From positions 62,001 to 126,000 of the forward strand of contig JAKSJN010000007.1 of assembly GCA_024402135.1 (NCBI GenBank): a stretch of 64,000 bases of DNA, written 5' to 3'. The stretch comes from Bacteroidales bacterium. Lineage in GTDB: Bacteria > Bacteroidota > Bacteroidia > Bacteroidales > UBA932. Shown piece after piece: positions 7,871-17,675 of the stretch. A model generated the notes under the pieces. It did not search any database and was not told where the DNA came from. It worked only from the letters and a program-made list of their open reading frames with translations. Within the stretch, counting starts at the first letter, position 1, and each line of letters begins with the position of its first letter. The position numbers were made by a program, and so were the translations under genes.

Positions 7871-9817
7871 TTAGTCTTTATAGTTTCTGGTAACGACCTT
7901 GATGTTTTCGTAAATAAGTGGCTCCTTATGAAGCTCAGGCTCAACGCCTTCTCCCTTGTACTCCCATGCAGCTACATACATGTAGTTTGCATCGTCACGC
8001 TTAGCCTCACCTTCCTCGGTTTGGCTTTCAACGCGGAAGTGACCACCACATGACTCATTTCTGTTAAGTGCATCGTAAGCCATAAGGGTACCGATCTCGA
8101 AGAAATCCTCGAGGCGGAGAGCCTTCTCAAGTTCCTGGTTGAACTCATACTGGGTTCCAGGTACATTTACGTTCTCGTAGAAGTCCTTCTTAAGATCAGC
8201 AATCTCCTTGATAGCCTTCTTAAGACCCTCAGCGTTACGTGCCATACCTACATACTCCCACATGATAAGACCAAGCTTCTTGTGGATAGAATCCACAGTC
8301 TTGGTACCCTTGATAGCGAAGAGACGGTCGATACGAGCCTGTACATCCTTCTCGGCCTGAACGAACTCAGGAGCATTGATATCCTGCTTAGGCTCAGAGA
8401 ACTTCTTTGAAAGATAATCACCGATAGTGATAGGAACTACGAAGTAACCATCTGCAAGACCCTGCATGAGGGCAGAAGCACCAAGACGGTTTCCACCATG
8501 GTCAGAGAAGTTTGCCTCACCGATAGCGTAAAGACCAGGAATAGTGGTCTGGAGATCATAGTCAACCCAGATACCACCCATGGTATAGTGGATAGCAGGA
8601 TAAATCATCATAGGCTCCTCCCAAGGTGAAGAAGCAGTGATCTTCTCATACATCTCGAAGAGGTTGCCATAACGCTCAGCAACTCTCTGGTGTCCAAGTC
8701 TCTTGATAGCCTCAGAGAAATCAAGGAATACTGCGAGACCAGTCTCGTTTACACCATAACCTGCGTCGCAACGCTCCTTTGCAGCACGTGAAGCAACGTC
8801 ACGTGGAACGAGGTTACCGAATGCAGGGTAGCGACGCTCGAGATAGTAGTCGCGATCCTCCTCTGCAATCTGAGAAGCCTTGATCTGATGCTTGCGAAGC
8901 TTCTCGACATCCTCAAGCTTCTTAGGTACCCAGATACGTCCGTCGTTACGAAGAGACTCTGACATAAGGGTAAGCTTGCACTGCTGATCACCATGTACAG
9001 GAATACATGTAGGATGGATCTGAGCGAAGCAAGGATTTGCAAAATAAGCACCCTTCTTGTAGCACTGGAGAGCAGCTGAACCGTTGCTGTTCATAGCGTT
9101 GGTAGAAAGGAAGTAGGTATTTCCATAACCACCAGTAGCGATGATGACAGCATGCGCACCAAAGCGCTCGAGCTTACCGGTAACAAGGTTGCGTGCGATG
9201 ATACCCTTAGCCTCACCGTTTACAACTACGAGGTCAAGCATCTCGTGACGAGGATAACTTTTTACTGATCCTGCTGCTATTTCCTTGTTGAGTGAAGCAT
9301 AAGCTCCAAGAAGAAGCTGCTGGCCGGTTTGTCCTCTGGCGTAGAATGTACGGCTTACCTGAACACCACCGAATGAACGGTTGGCAAGATAGCCGCCGTA
9401 CTCGCGTGCGAAAGGAATTCCCTGGGCTACACACTGGTCAATGATGGCTGCGCTTACTTCAGCAAGACGATATACGTTTGCCTCACGTGCACGATAATCA
9501 CCACCCTTGATGGTATCGTAGAACAGACGGTAGATTGAATCGTTGTCGTTCTGGTAGTTCTTGGCAGCATTGATACCACCCTGAGCTGCGATGGAGTGAG
9601 CTCTACGAGGTGAATCACTGATGCAGAAAACCTTTACATTGTAACCGAGCTCACCGAGTGAAGCAGCTGCAGAAGCGCCGCCAAGACCGGTTCCGACTAC
9701 AATGATTTCAAGCTTTCTCTTGTTGTTAGGACTGACAAGATGAATTTCCGATTTACGCTTTGTCCATTTTTCAGCCAAAGGTCCTTCCGGAATTTTTGAG
9801 ATTAATTTATCGGCCAT
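7871..9817 (-). CDS. sdhA: Succinate dehydrogenase/fumarate reductase flavoprotein subunit
   Basis: The 648-aa flavoprotein catalyses succinate/fumarate interconversion. It has the FAD dinucleotide motif [19 protein letters not shown] at about residues 42-60, the [12 protein letters not shown] motif with the histidine that carries covalent FAD, catalytic-site regions [15 protein letters not shown] and [12 protein letters not shown], and the C-terminal FAD motif [21 protein letters not shown]. In Bacteroides relatives the order is cytochrome b-A-B. Here the flavoprotein is the first gene of the unit and the next gene upstream is an unrelated hydrolase. Confidence 0.97.
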   Translation of the reverse strand: MADKLISKIPEGPLAEKWTKRKSEIHLVSPNNKRKLEIIVVGTGLGGASAAASLGELGYNVKVFCISDSPRRAHSIAAQGGINAAKNYQNDNDSIYRLFYDTIKGGDYRAREANVYRLAEVSAAIIDQCVAQGIPFAREYGGYLANRSFGGVQVSRTFYARGQTGQQLLLGAYASLNKEIAAGSVKSYPRHEMLDLVVVNGEAKGIIARNLVTGKLERFGAHAVIIATGGYGNTYFLSTNAMNSNGSAALQCYKKGAYFANPCFAQIHPTCIPVHGDQQCKLTLMSESLRNDGRIWVPKKLEDVEKLRKHQIKASQIAEEDRDYYLERRYPAFGNLVPRDVASRAAKERCDAGYGVNETGLAVFLDFSEAIKRLGHQRVAERYGNLFEMYEKITASSPWEEPMMIYPAIHYTMGGIWVDYDLQTTIPGLYAIGEANFSDHGGNRLGASALMQGLADGYFVVPITIGDYLSKKFSEPKQDINAPEFVQAEKDVQARIDRLFAIKGTKTVDSIHKKLGLIMWEYVGMARNAEGLKKAIKEIADLKKDFYENVNVPGTQYEFNQELEKALRLEDFFEIGTLMAYDALNRNESCGGHFRVESQTEEGEAKRDDANYMYVAAWEYKGEGVEPELHKEPLIYENIKVVTRNYKD

Positions 9818-9855
9818 TTGTTTATTATTAGATTATTAACTTTCACTTTAGTCCG

Positions 9856-9886
9856 CAATTTTAATAATTTTTTGCGAGACGGACAA
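9856..9886 (-). promoter_or_regulatory. Promoter for sdhAB
   Basis: On the minus strand TTG (9884-9886) is followed after 20 nt by TAAAATTG (9856-9863), one mismatch from TAnnTTTG. The start codon is 38 nt downstream. This supports transcription starting at sdhA without an upstream membrane-subunit gene. Confidence 0.45.
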
Positions 9887-9896
9887 TTAGCTATAC

Positions 9897-11141
9897 CTAT
9901 TTATTGCGAAAAGAGGCAAATACTGAATGATACTCACCAATAAAACTTTCAGATAAATCTCTATATTTCTTGTAAAAATCATCATCTGAAATTTTTCCAG
10001 AAGTCCATTCAGAATACAGGTTTATGAAGCTTTCATCAATCACGGTTTCAGCTTTTCTGCAGCACGAAAGCAATGAAGGACGTCCTTCATTTCCTCTGAG
10101 TACATTATCCAGTCTCAGATAATGACTTCCATTGCTGATATCATAATTAAATATGAATGAGCTCTTTATATCAAGAGCTTCATCACAGATTAATGAATGG
10201 CCGTCTGACTTTCCACCTTTTACATAAGATGGAAGTATTTCTTCTTTTCCAACAAGAAGCGGAACATATACGGTAGAAGAAGGATATCCTATAGCTGTCC
10301 ACATAACAGTATGCTGTGGATCCTCGCCAAGCTTTACACCCTCGATTACAATTACAGCTGAAGTAATTCTTCTTGGTATGAAATCCTGATCAACTACGGT
10401 TCCGCTGAAAGAAGTATTCTTCTTGAGGATATCATAATCCCTGACATAGTCCATACCAAGAATCTCGTGTCTGTATGAACGTGAAAGAGAATTGATAAGA
10501 AGAGAATGATCTGCTTTCTTCAATCTACCGCTTCTGTAAAGTTCTGAAACTATGGATGTAGCTGTGAGATATCTCTCATAACCCTCATATTTCTCACGAG
10601 GACCTGATTCACTGAAATTTGTAACTACCTTGTAGCCTTCAGGAATCATGTTTACATCATACTTTATCCAGCTATGATTGTTAACTTCATAGTATGCAGC
10701 TCCACCATAAGCATCTATAACTCCGAAATTAGCCTCTACACCCATAGGACGGCTAAGGGTATCAAGAAGATTTTCAAAATCTTTTATATCGCGACATGAT
10801 CCCAATGCCTTGAACATAAGGATTCCTTCCTTATCCATAAGATCATCAGCAACATCATCATCCTTTATGTTATATGAAGCTGTATTCATTATGCTGAATC
10901 CAACGGAATTGGTACCGGTCCATACTCCGTTTTCAGGGGCAGGGGAATCTTCAAGTCCGATAAATGAATAAAGAGGACCTTTGTAGTAAGATATTCTGTT
11001 ATTGAGCTCACCTGTATCCCTGTTCTTCATCATTACAGGCCTGCCATCAACAGTATATCTGCCAGATATTATCAGCGAAGTACAGCAGAAAGCCTGTACT
11101 GAAATCAAAGAGAATAATAAGAGTGATATAAATCTTTTCAT
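9897..11141 (-). CDS. Secreted Ntn-type linear amide hydrolase (choloylglycine hydrolase/C45-like)
   Basis: The 414-aa protein has a signal peptide (MKRFISLLLFSLISVQAFC) directly followed by CTSLIISGRYTVDGRPVMMKNRDTG. A cysteine exposed after signal or self-cleavage is the nucleophile in N-terminal nucleophile hydrolases that act on linear amides, including bile-salt hydrolases and penicillin acylases, and KNRD resembles their conserved second motif. NGVWTGTNSVGFSIMNTASYN and VEANFGVIDAYGGAAYYEV also fit the fold. The substrate cannot be read from sequence; bile-salt hydrolysis is possible but unproven. The start at 11141 lies 4 nt after the ruvB stop, so it may be the second gene of a ruvB transcript. 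Confidence 0.75.
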   Translation of the reverse strand: MKRFISLLLFSLISVQAFCCTSLIISGRYTVDGRPVMMKNRDTGELNNRISYYKGPLYSFIGLEDSPAPENGVWTGTNSVGFSIMNTASYNIKDDDVADDLMDKEGILMFKALGSCRDIKDFENLLDTLSRPMGVEANFGVIDAYGGAAYYEVNNHSWIKYDVNMIPEGYKVVTNFSESGPREKYEGYERYLTATSIVSELYRSGRLKKADHSLLINSLSRSYRHEILGMDYVRDYDILKKNTSFSGTVVDQDFIPRRITSAVIVIEGVKLGEDPQHTVMWTAIGYPSSTVYVPLLVGKEEILPSYVKGGKSDGHSLICDEALDIKSSFIFNYDISNGSHYLRLDNVLRGNEGRPSLLSCCRKAETVIDESFINLYSEWTSGKISDDDFYKKYRDLSESFIGEYHSVFASFRNK

Positions 11142-11145
11142 ATTG

Positions 11146-12192
11146 CTAAAAAAGGCTAGGCATGTCATCGCCATCTCTCAAAGGTTTTCTTTCCATCATA
11201 CAAGCCTCCAGACCAAGATGCTTATAAGCCAGTTCGGTAGCAATACGTCCTCTCTGGGTCCTTAATATGAATCCTTCCTTGATAAGGAAAGGTTCATATA
11301 CTTCTTCGAATGTGCCCTGATCCTCACTTATTGCCGTAGCAATCGTACTGGATCCGACAGGACCTCCCTTGAATTTTGTTATGATTGTACTGAGGATCTT
11401 ATTGTCGATAGAGTCAAGTCCTCTCTTGTCTATATGAAGCTTGTCAAGAGCATAGCGTGCTATCTGTAGGTCAATATGACCATCACCCAACACCTGTGCA
11501 AAGTCCCTTACCCTTTTAAGAAGAGCATTGGCTATTCGTGGAGTTCCACGGCTGCGGAGAGCAATTTCCATAGCAGCCTGCGGTTCAATTCCAACCTTGA
11601 GTATGTAAGCACTTCGCTGCACTATCCTTACAAGATCATCAGCATCATAATACTCCAACGCGCAGTTTATACCGAAACGCTCTCTCAGAGGAGCTGTAAG
11701 GAGTCCGCTTCTTGTGGTAGCGCCTACAAGAGTGAATGGATTAAGATTTATTCTTACGGAACGTGCTCCAGGTCCCTTGTCTATCATTATGTCTATGACA
11801 TAATCCTCCATTGCGGAATACAGATATTCCTCTACCTCAGGAGAAAGTCTATGAATTTCGTCTATGAAAAGAACATCGCCTTCATCAAGAGAAGTAAGCA
11901 GACCGGCAAGATCGCCAGGCTTGTCAAGAACAGGACCCGATGTTATTTTCATGTTGACACCCATCTCGTTTGCAATGATGTGGGCAAGGGTGGTCTTACC
12001 AAGTCCCGGAGGACCATGGAACAATGTATGGTCCAATGCTTCTCCTCTGAGCTTGGCTGCCTGGATGTAAATCTTTAGATTGGATATTATCTCTTTCTGG
12101 CCGGTGAAATCTTCAAGACCCTGCGGTCTTATAATTCCATCCAATTCATTATCTTTGCTATCCGTTGTTTTATGGGGATCGAATTCAGACAT
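11146..12192 (-). CDS. ruvB: Holliday junction branch migration helicase RuvB
   Basis: RuvB is the AAA+ motor that drives branch migration with RuvA. The 348-aa protein has the family start region [16 protein letters not shown], Walker [12 protein letters not shown], Walker [18 protein letters not shown], sensor [15 protein letters not shown] with the arginine-finger region RERFG, and a C-terminal winged helix ([28 protein letters not shown]). I use the ATG at 12190-12192 (MSEFD); a GTG two codons upstream is also possible. It fires leftward away from the candidate origin gap. Confidence 0.97.
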   Translation of the reverse strand: MSEFDPHKTTDSKDNELDGIIRPQGLEDFTGQKEIISNLKIYIQAAKLRGEALDHTLFHGPPGLGKTTLAHIIANEMGVNMKITSGPVLDKPGDLAGLLTSLDEGDVLFIDEIHRLSPEVEEYLYSAMEDYVIDIMIDKGPGARSVRINLNPFTLVGATTRSGLLTAPLRERFGINCALEYYDADDLVRIVQRSAYILKVGIEPQAAMEIALRSRGTPRIANALLKRVRDFAQVLGDGHIDLQIARYALDKLHIDKRGLDSIDNKILSTIITKFKGGPVGSSTIATAISEDQGTFEEVYEPFLIKEGFILRTQRGRIATELAYKHLGLEACMMERKPLRDGDDMPSLF

Positions 12193-12441
12193 TTGCACAC
12201 AAAAATTAATATCAATACAAATATACTTTTTTTATTTAAATCTATTTTTGGTTTAGTATTAAGCTGTTGATATGTTGATAAGTGTTTTAACTGCTTGTCT
12301 TTTATATTTTTTGATTTCACTTTTCTGTTGAAATGAATGTCAGTTCGTTCTTGATTGATTGTTGAAATATAACCCTGTTGATTTATCTACATCGTGGATG
12401 GTGTTTATAAACAGGGTTTTCAACAGCTTTTAAACATATTT
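12193..12441. other. Candidate chromosomal replication origin (divergent AT-rich gap)
   Basis: This 249-bp gap separates leftward ruvB from rightward mfd. It holds six TGTTGA words in about 160 bp: TGTTGATAT (12265), TGTTGATAA (12273), TGTTGAAAT (12326 and 12360), TGTTGATTT (12376) and, inverted, TTTTCAACA (12417-12425). It also has TTATCTACA (12383-12391). TGTTGATAA and TTATCTACA are each one base from the DnaA box TGTGGATAA/TTATCCACA. A 9-bp inverted repeat AACCCTGTT/AACAGGGTT (12371-12379 and 12410-12418) brackets the right end. The left half (12200-12260) is very AT-rich. Two parS sites lie 9-10 kb away. No dnaA gene is here, so origin function is inference; it may only be a divergent promoter region. 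Confidence 0.45.
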
Positions 12442-15400
12442 ATGGGATATTTGTCAATATCGTCAGAATCTTGCAAAAAACTGGAGCAGACAATTGCTTC
12501 GGGGGCTGCTGCGTACTGTTCGGGACTTTTTCTTTCTGCAAGATGGATGGTCCTTTCCCAGATTGCTGCAAAAGGTTTTCACATGATAGTTCTTCCTGAC
12601 AAGGAAAATGCTGAATATTGTGCAGCTGATCTGTATGGAATGGTTGAAGGAGACAATGTATTCTTCATGCCCTCTTCAGGAACAGGAATAGAGAAAAGTA
12701 ATTACAAGGCCAGCCTTGAGGTACAGAGAACAGCAGCGCTTAACAAGATTCTGTCTCCGGATGAACTCACAATAATAGTAACATACCCGGAAGCACTTGA
12801 AGAGAAATTTCCTGATATGGCTTCAATGTCCTCTTCAAAGATAAGCTTCAAAACCGGGGATGAATTAAAATTTGAAGAAATCAAGGAATCTTTGTTTTCC
12901 CTTGGATTCGAGAAGGTAGATTTTGTTTCATCACCTGGACAGTTTGCAATAAGAGGATCTCTCATAGATGTTTTCTCTTATTCTTCAAACTATCCATACA
13001 GAATATCATTCTGGGGCGATGAAATAGAGGAAATAAGTACTTTTGACTGCAATACGCAGCTTAGTAACGGAAAATACGATGAAGCTGACATAATAGCAGC
13101 GGTAGTATCCGCTGACGGAAATTGTTCAGCGTCTTCAATCATTCCTGATTCAAGCATAATATGGTTTGATTCATATGATATGTATTCCAATAGGGAATTC
13201 ATGAATGGATTCCAGAAGTTTCAGAAAGTATTCATAGATACACCTCTCTCGGAAGATAAGGAAAAGTCGATAAAATTCTCAATCAGTCCTCAACCTGTAT
13301 TCAACAAGAATTTTGAGCTTCTTTCTTCTGATATAAGCGAAAAGATTCACTCACATTACAAGGTATTCATCTTTTCAGAAAAGGAATCCCAGATAGAAAG
13401 AGTAAAGTCCATACTCCTCCAGGACTGTGGTCTTGTTCCTGAATTCATAAAAGGAAAGAATCTGCATAATGGATTCATAGATAATGAAAACAGGATATGC
13501 TGCTATTCAGACCATGAGATATTTGACAGGTTCCATAGAGTAATAATCCGTCGTACGGTAGACAAGACTGAACAACTTACTCTCAATGAACTCAGCTCAT
13601 TCAATATAGGAGACTACATAGTTCATATAGATCATGGTGTCGGTGTGTTCGGTGGTCTTGTACGAATGCTTGATGATAAAGGCAGATATAAGGAGGTTGT
13701 AAAGCTCATTTATAAGGACAATGATGTGGTTTTCGTATCAGTCCACTCATTGAACAAGATATCACGTTTCAGATCCAAGGATGGAGAACCTCCAAGAATA
13801 AACAAGATAGGTTCCAAGACCTGGCAGACACTTAAGTCTGGAGCAAAATCCAAGGTAAAGGATATAGCGAAGGAACTGATACAGCTTTATGCAAAGAGAA
13901 AGGCTTCCGAAGGATTTGCCTTTTCCCCTGATACATATCTCCAGGAAGAACTTGAGTCTTCATTCATTTACGAGGATACTCCTGATCAGGAAGAAACAAC
14001 AAAGGCTGTAAAGAGAGACATGGAAGAAAAATGTCCGATGGACAGACTTGTATGTGGTGATGTAGGTTTCGGAAAGACTGAGATTGCTGTGCGTGCAGCA
14101 TTCAAGGCAGCTGCCGACAGCAAGCAGGTTGCCGTACTTGTTCCTACTACAATACTGTCACTGCAGCATTTCAATACCTTCAAGAACAGACTCAAGAACT
14201 TTCCTTGCAACATTGAGTATGTAAGCAGACTCAGGACTGCAAAGGAAATCAGCGATATCCAGAAGAGACTGAAGGAAGGATCAATCGACATATTGATTGG
14301 AACTCACAAGATTCTTGGAAAAGGATTTGAATTCAAGGATCTTGGACTGCTTATAATTGATGAGGAACAGAAATTCGGAGTATCGGCAAAAGAAAAGCTT
14401 CGTCAGATGAAGTTGGCTGTTGATACGCTTACCCTTTCTGCTACACCAATACCTAGAACACTTCAGTTTTCCCTTCTTGGAGCAAGAGACCTGTCGATAA
14501 TAAACACACCACCGCCAAACAGAATACCTGTCCAGACAGAAATAATTCTCTTTGATGAAAAAGAAATAAAGAGCATAATAAACTATGAACTCAACAGGGG
14601 AGGACAGCTGTTCTTCCTGCATAACAAGGTTGAGGAACTTAAGTCTATTGAAACCATTCTTCACCGTCTTGTACCGGACATGAAGATATGTGTTGCACAT
14701 GGCCAGATGGAATCAAAGGAACTGGAAGACAAAATGCTTGGTTTCATGCGCGGCGACTATGACATGCTGCTTTGTACCACCATCATCGAGAATGGTCTTG
14801 ATATTCCAAATGCGAATACCATCATTGTAAATCAGGCACAGAACATAGGTTTAAGTGATCTGCATCAGCTGCGTGGACGTGTAGGTCGTTCCAACAAGCG
14901 TGCATTCTGCTATCTTATTGTACCTCCGTTGGTCTCAATCACTGATGATGCTAGAAGAAGATTGAAGGCTATTGAGGAGTTTTCAGATCTTGGCAGCGGT
15001 TTCAACATTGCCATGCAGGATCTGGATATCCGTGGTGCGGGAAACATGCTTGGTGCACAGCAAAGCGGCTTCATCATGGATATGGGATATGAGACATACC
15101 AGAAGATTCTTTCCGAGGCTCTTGAGGAACTTGGAATGGAGACAGGTATGACCAAGGGACCTAAGAAGGAAAGCCTTTCTGTCGACTGCAACATAGAAAC
15201 TGACCAGACAGCTCAGATTCCTGACGACTACATAGACGTGACAGCAGAGAAGATAAGGATTTACAAGAATCTTGATTCCATCACTAATGAGAAAGAAATA
15301 GACCGTTTCGTTGCACGTCTTGTGGACCGTTTCGGAAAGCTGCCGCAGGAAGTTGACAATCTGATCAAAGTAGTCAAGATAAGAAATATAGGTGCAGCTC

Positions 15401-15621
15401 TTGGTTTCGAGAAGATAATTTTCAAGAATGGAATGCTCATCATGTTCTTCAGCCCTGTATCGTCATATCTTCGTTCCGAGACATTCTCAGAAGTATTGAA
15501 CAAGGTCAATGAAGGAAGAATATTCGAGTTCAAGCAGACAGACAATAACAGGCTGAAACTTATCACAAGGAATATAAAATCTCTTGACAAGGCACTTGCC
15601 TGCGTCAGAACACTTGTATGA
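12442..15621 (+). CDS. mfd: Transcription-repair coupling factor Mfd
   Basis: Mfd removes RNA polymerase stalled at lesions and recruits UvrA. The N-terminal UvrB-like region, the RNA polymerase-interacting (CarD-like) domain around FNIGDYIVHIDHGVGVFGGL, the RecG-like motor with Walker A CGDVGFGKTEIAVRAAFKAA, the DEEQ box LLIIDEEQKFGV, motif III TLSATPIPRTL and motif VI QLRGRVGRSNKRAFCY, and the C-terminal TRCF domain are all visible. The ATG at 12442 gives 1059 aa, slightly short for the family. The frame stays open to a GTG at 12394, but that would run into the candidate origin repeats. The stop overlaps the coaX start. Confidence 0.96.
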   Translation: MGYLSISSESCKKLEQTIASGAAAYCSGLFLSARWMVLSQIAAKGFHMIVLPDKENAEYCAADLYGMVEGDNVFFMPSSGTGIEKSNYKASLEVQRTAALNKILSPDELTIIVTYPEALEEKFPDMASMSSSKISFKTGDELKFEEIKESLFSLGFEKVDFVSSPGQFAIRGSLIDVFSYSSNYPYRISFWGDEIEEISTFDCNTQLSNGKYDEADIIAAVVSADGNCSASSIIPDSSIIWFDSYDMYSNREFMNGFQKFQKVFIDTPLSEDKEKSIKFSISPQPVFNKNFELLSSDISEKIHSHYKVFIFSEKESQIERVKSILLQDCGLVPEFIKGKNLHNGFIDNENRICCYSDHEIFDRFHRVIIRRTVDKTEQLTLNELSSFNIGDYIVHIDHGVGVFGGLVRMLDDKGRYKEVVKLIYKDNDVVFVSVHSLNKISRFRSKDGEPPRINKIGSKTWQTLKSGAKSKVKDIAKELIQLYAKRKASEGFAFSPDTYLQEELESSFIYEDTPDQEETTKAVKRDMEEKCPMDRLVCGDVGFGKTEIAVRAAFKAAADSKQVAVLVPTTILSLQHFNTFKNRLKNFPCNIEYVSRLRTAKEISDIQKRLKEGSIDILIGTHKILGKGFEFKDLGLLIIDEEQKFGVSAKEKLRQMKLAVDTLTLSATPIPRTLQFSLLGARDLSIINTPPPNRIPVQTEIILFDEKEIKSIINYELNRGGQLFFLHNKVEELKSIETILHRLVPDMKICVAHGQMESKELEDKMLGFMRGDYDMLLCTTIIENGLDIPNANTIIVNQAQNIGLSDLHQLRGRVGRSNKRAFCYLIVPPLVSITDDARRRLKAIEEFSDLGSGFNIAMQDLDIRGAGNMLGAQQSGFIMDMGYETYQKILSEALEELGMETGMTKGPKKESLSVDCNIETDQTAQIPDDYIDVTAEKIRIYKNLDSITNEKEIDRFVARLVDRFGKLPQEVDNLIKVVKIRNIGAALGFEKIIFKNGMLIMFFSPVSSYLRSETFSEVLNKVNEGRIFEFKQTDNNRLKLITRNIKSLDKALACVRTLV

Positions 15622-16340
15622 TGAATCTTGTAGTAGAAATAGGAAATACAGCCCTGAAGGCGGCTTCGTGTGAAGAAAACACTATCGGCAAGTGCTTTCG
15701 CTACCAGGGTGAAAAGAAAACAGAATACATAAAATGGCTGGCGGAAGACATAAAGCCTTCCGTAATGGTGGTTGCCAGCGTCTATGATCTGGAAAAGAAG
15801 GATATTTCCATGATGGAATCGGTATGCGGTCATCTGATAATAATTGATCCATCACACAAAGAAATCCTTATGGAGAATGAAATTCCAGAATGTCTGAGTG
15901 CGGACAGGGCCTCACTGATCATAGCTGCACGCAGTATGTTTTCCGGAAAGCCTTGTACTATCATCGACTATGGAACAATCATATCCATAGATTTTGTCGG
16001 AGCAGATGGAAAATATGAAAAGGGTTATCTGTCTCCAGGACTTAATACAAGGTTGAAGTCTCTTAACAGATATTCCAGGAATCTGCCGCTCGCAAGTCTG
16101 GATAACAATAATGAAGATGATGTTCTGAATACATCGATCATAGAAGGAGTTTCTTTGGGCATAATGTTTGAAACACAGGCGTACCTGGATTCAAAACCCG
16201 AAAATATGGCAGTATTTACGGGTGGAGACGCCAATTATTTTGCAAACAAAATGAAAAACTCCATCTTTGTAATTTGGAACCTTGTACTGATGGGGTTAGC
16301 CCTTATCGCACATGAATATGAAAAAAGGCTTCTTCAGTAA
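15618..16340 (+). CDS. coaX: Type III pantothenate kinase
   Basis: CoaX phosphorylates pantothenate in the first step of coenzyme A synthesis. The ASKHA-fold motifs are visible: VVEIGNTALKAA at the N-terminus (phosphate-binding GNT, with Glu where many family members have Asp), ECLSADRASLIIAAR in the middle, and IIDYGTIISIDFVGADG followed by GYLSPGLNTRLKSL. The 240-aa length is normal. The start codon overlaps the mfd stop (ATGATG at 15618-15623; either ATG could be used), indicating translational coupling. It heads the envelope-gene run. Confidence 0.92.
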   Translation: MMNLVVEIGNTALKAASCEENTIGKCFRYQGEKKTEYIKWLAEDIKPSVMVVASVYDLEKKDISMMESVCGHLIIIDPSHKEILMENEIPECLSADRASLIIAARSMFSGKPCTIIDYGTIISIDFVGADGKYEKGYLSPGLNTRLKSLNRYSRNLPLASLDNNNEDDVLNTSIIEGVSLGIMFETQAYLDSKPENMAVFTGGDANYFANKMKNSIFVIWNLVLMGLALIAHEYEKRLLQ

Positions 16341-17637
16341 AGCATTGATATTTACCGTGACTTTGTTCACGACCATTGCCGCTTATGCCCAGGATGGTGC
16401 GTACAGCGGCTATACTCCGTATTCCATCTTTGCAGTTGGTGACCTGATGAATCAGGGTTCAGCATATAATGCAGGAATGGGCGGAGTCGGTATTGCGACC
16501 AGAAACAAGAGATATATCAATTATATGAACCCGGCAGCAGTCACAGCAAGAGATACTCTCTCATTCATGGCTGACATGTCGCTTCTCCAGGCAAACAAGG
16601 TTTTCGCCCAGAATGACATGAAGACTGTAAACAATACATTCAACATCAGTTCTGTCGCGCTTTCTTTCCCTGTATACAAGTCATCGGCAATGATGTTCGG
16701 ACTTGCTCCATACAGTTCAACTGGATATGGCTGTTATCTGCAGGATGAAGATCCGCAGATGATAGAAGATACAGGAGGTCTCTATTACAGTTCAACTGGA
16801 CAGGGCAGTCTCTTTCAGGTTTTCGGAGCATTTGGAGTTACTTTCTGGAAGCGTCTCTCACTTGGAGTCCAGGTAAATGAATACGTTGGAAACATTTCAA
16901 AGAATAACAAGCTCGACTTCATCGATGAGGCTTTCAGCGATGTAAGCAGCGGCAGCAACCTCATCCTGAGAGGTACCACCGGAAAGTTCGGACTTCAGTA
17001 TGAACAGCCTCTTGGAAACAATCTCACTCTTGGTGTAGGTGCTACTTACAAGCTCGGCAGCAAGATGAGAGGTTATTCCCAGGACTACCAGTTCGCACAG
17101 GGAGCTGTCCAGATAGATACACTCCGTTTCAGTGTCGATACTCTTTCGAAGTCACATAGCGTAAGCTTTGCCGATGAGATTGCAGTCGGAATATCACTCA
17201 ATTCCAACGACCGCTGGCGCGCCGAGATCGACTATACCAGATCAGACTGGACCAATACCGGAATTACTACAGCTACCGGTTTTGCAGTAAATGGACAGTC
17301 AAAATTCACAGCTACGTCATCGGAGTCCATAAGGGCCGGTTTCGAGATAGTTCCAAACAGAAATGATATCCGCTATTATCATCGCCGATGTGCTTATAGA
17401 ATAGGTGCTTACAGGGAAAAGTCATACTATATGCTGGATGGGAACAATGTATCCAGCATGGGTATAACCCTGGGTGGAACCCTGCCGGTGTTCAGGTACT
17501 ATAATGGTGTTACCTGGGCAGTAGATCTTGGTCAGAGAGGAACTTCGGCACAAAATATGATTAGGGAAAGATATGTGAAGTTCACCATCGGGTTCAACTT
17601 CTTTGACTATTGGTTCCAGAAGGCCAGATATAATTAA
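16312..17637 (+). CDS. Outer-membrane beta-barrel protein (FadL/PorV-like)
   Basis: The 441-aa protein has a signal peptide (MNMKKGFFSKALIFTVTLFTTIAAYAQ) and then YTPYSIFAVGDL...GMGGVGIATRNKRYINYMNPAA, a pattern typical of Bacteroidota outer-membrane proteins related to the FadL/PorV group. The rest alternates short polar turns and amphipathic strands, and the C-terminus ends IGFNFFDYWFQKARYN. The start lies within the last 29 bp of coaX; the ATG at 16318 is an alternative. The ligand or role is unknown. Its place ahead of TPR, LptC and PpiD genes suggests a part in outer-membrane biogenesis (inference). Confidence 0.75.
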   Translation: MNMKKGFFSKALIFTVTLFTTIAAYAQDGAYSGYTPYSIFAVGDLMNQGSAYNAGMGGVGIATRNKRYINYMNPAAVTARDTLSFMADMSLLQANKVFAQNDMKTVNNTFNISSVALSFPVYKSSAMMFGLAPYSSTGYGCYLQDEDPQMIEDTGGLYYSSTGQGSLFQVFGAFGVTFWKRLSLGVQVNEYVGNISKNNKLDFIDEAFSDVSSGSNLILRGTTGKFGLQYEQPLGNNLTLGVGATYKLGSKMRGYSQDYQFAQGAVQIDTLRFSVDTLSKSHSVSFADEIAVGISLNSNDRWRAEIDYTRSDWTNTGITTATGFAVNGQSKFTATSSESIRAGFEIVPNRNDIRYYHRRCAYRIGAYREKSYYMLDGNNVSSMGITLGGTLPVFRYYNGVTWAVDLGQRGTSAQNMIRERYVKFTIGFNFFDYWFQKARYN

Positions 17638-17675
17638 TGAACTGACACTTGATTAATAAACAATTACAAAATACT

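Noticed and set aside
8785-8802. CACGTGGAAC in sdhA as a third parS site
   Set aside because: Only one half matches; the left arm lacks TGTTn and the outer bases do not form the palindrome.
12394-12441. GTG start for mfd at 12394
   Set aside because: The extension adds 16 residues without clear family match and overlaps the repeat-rich gap; the ATG at 12442 is preferred but not proven.
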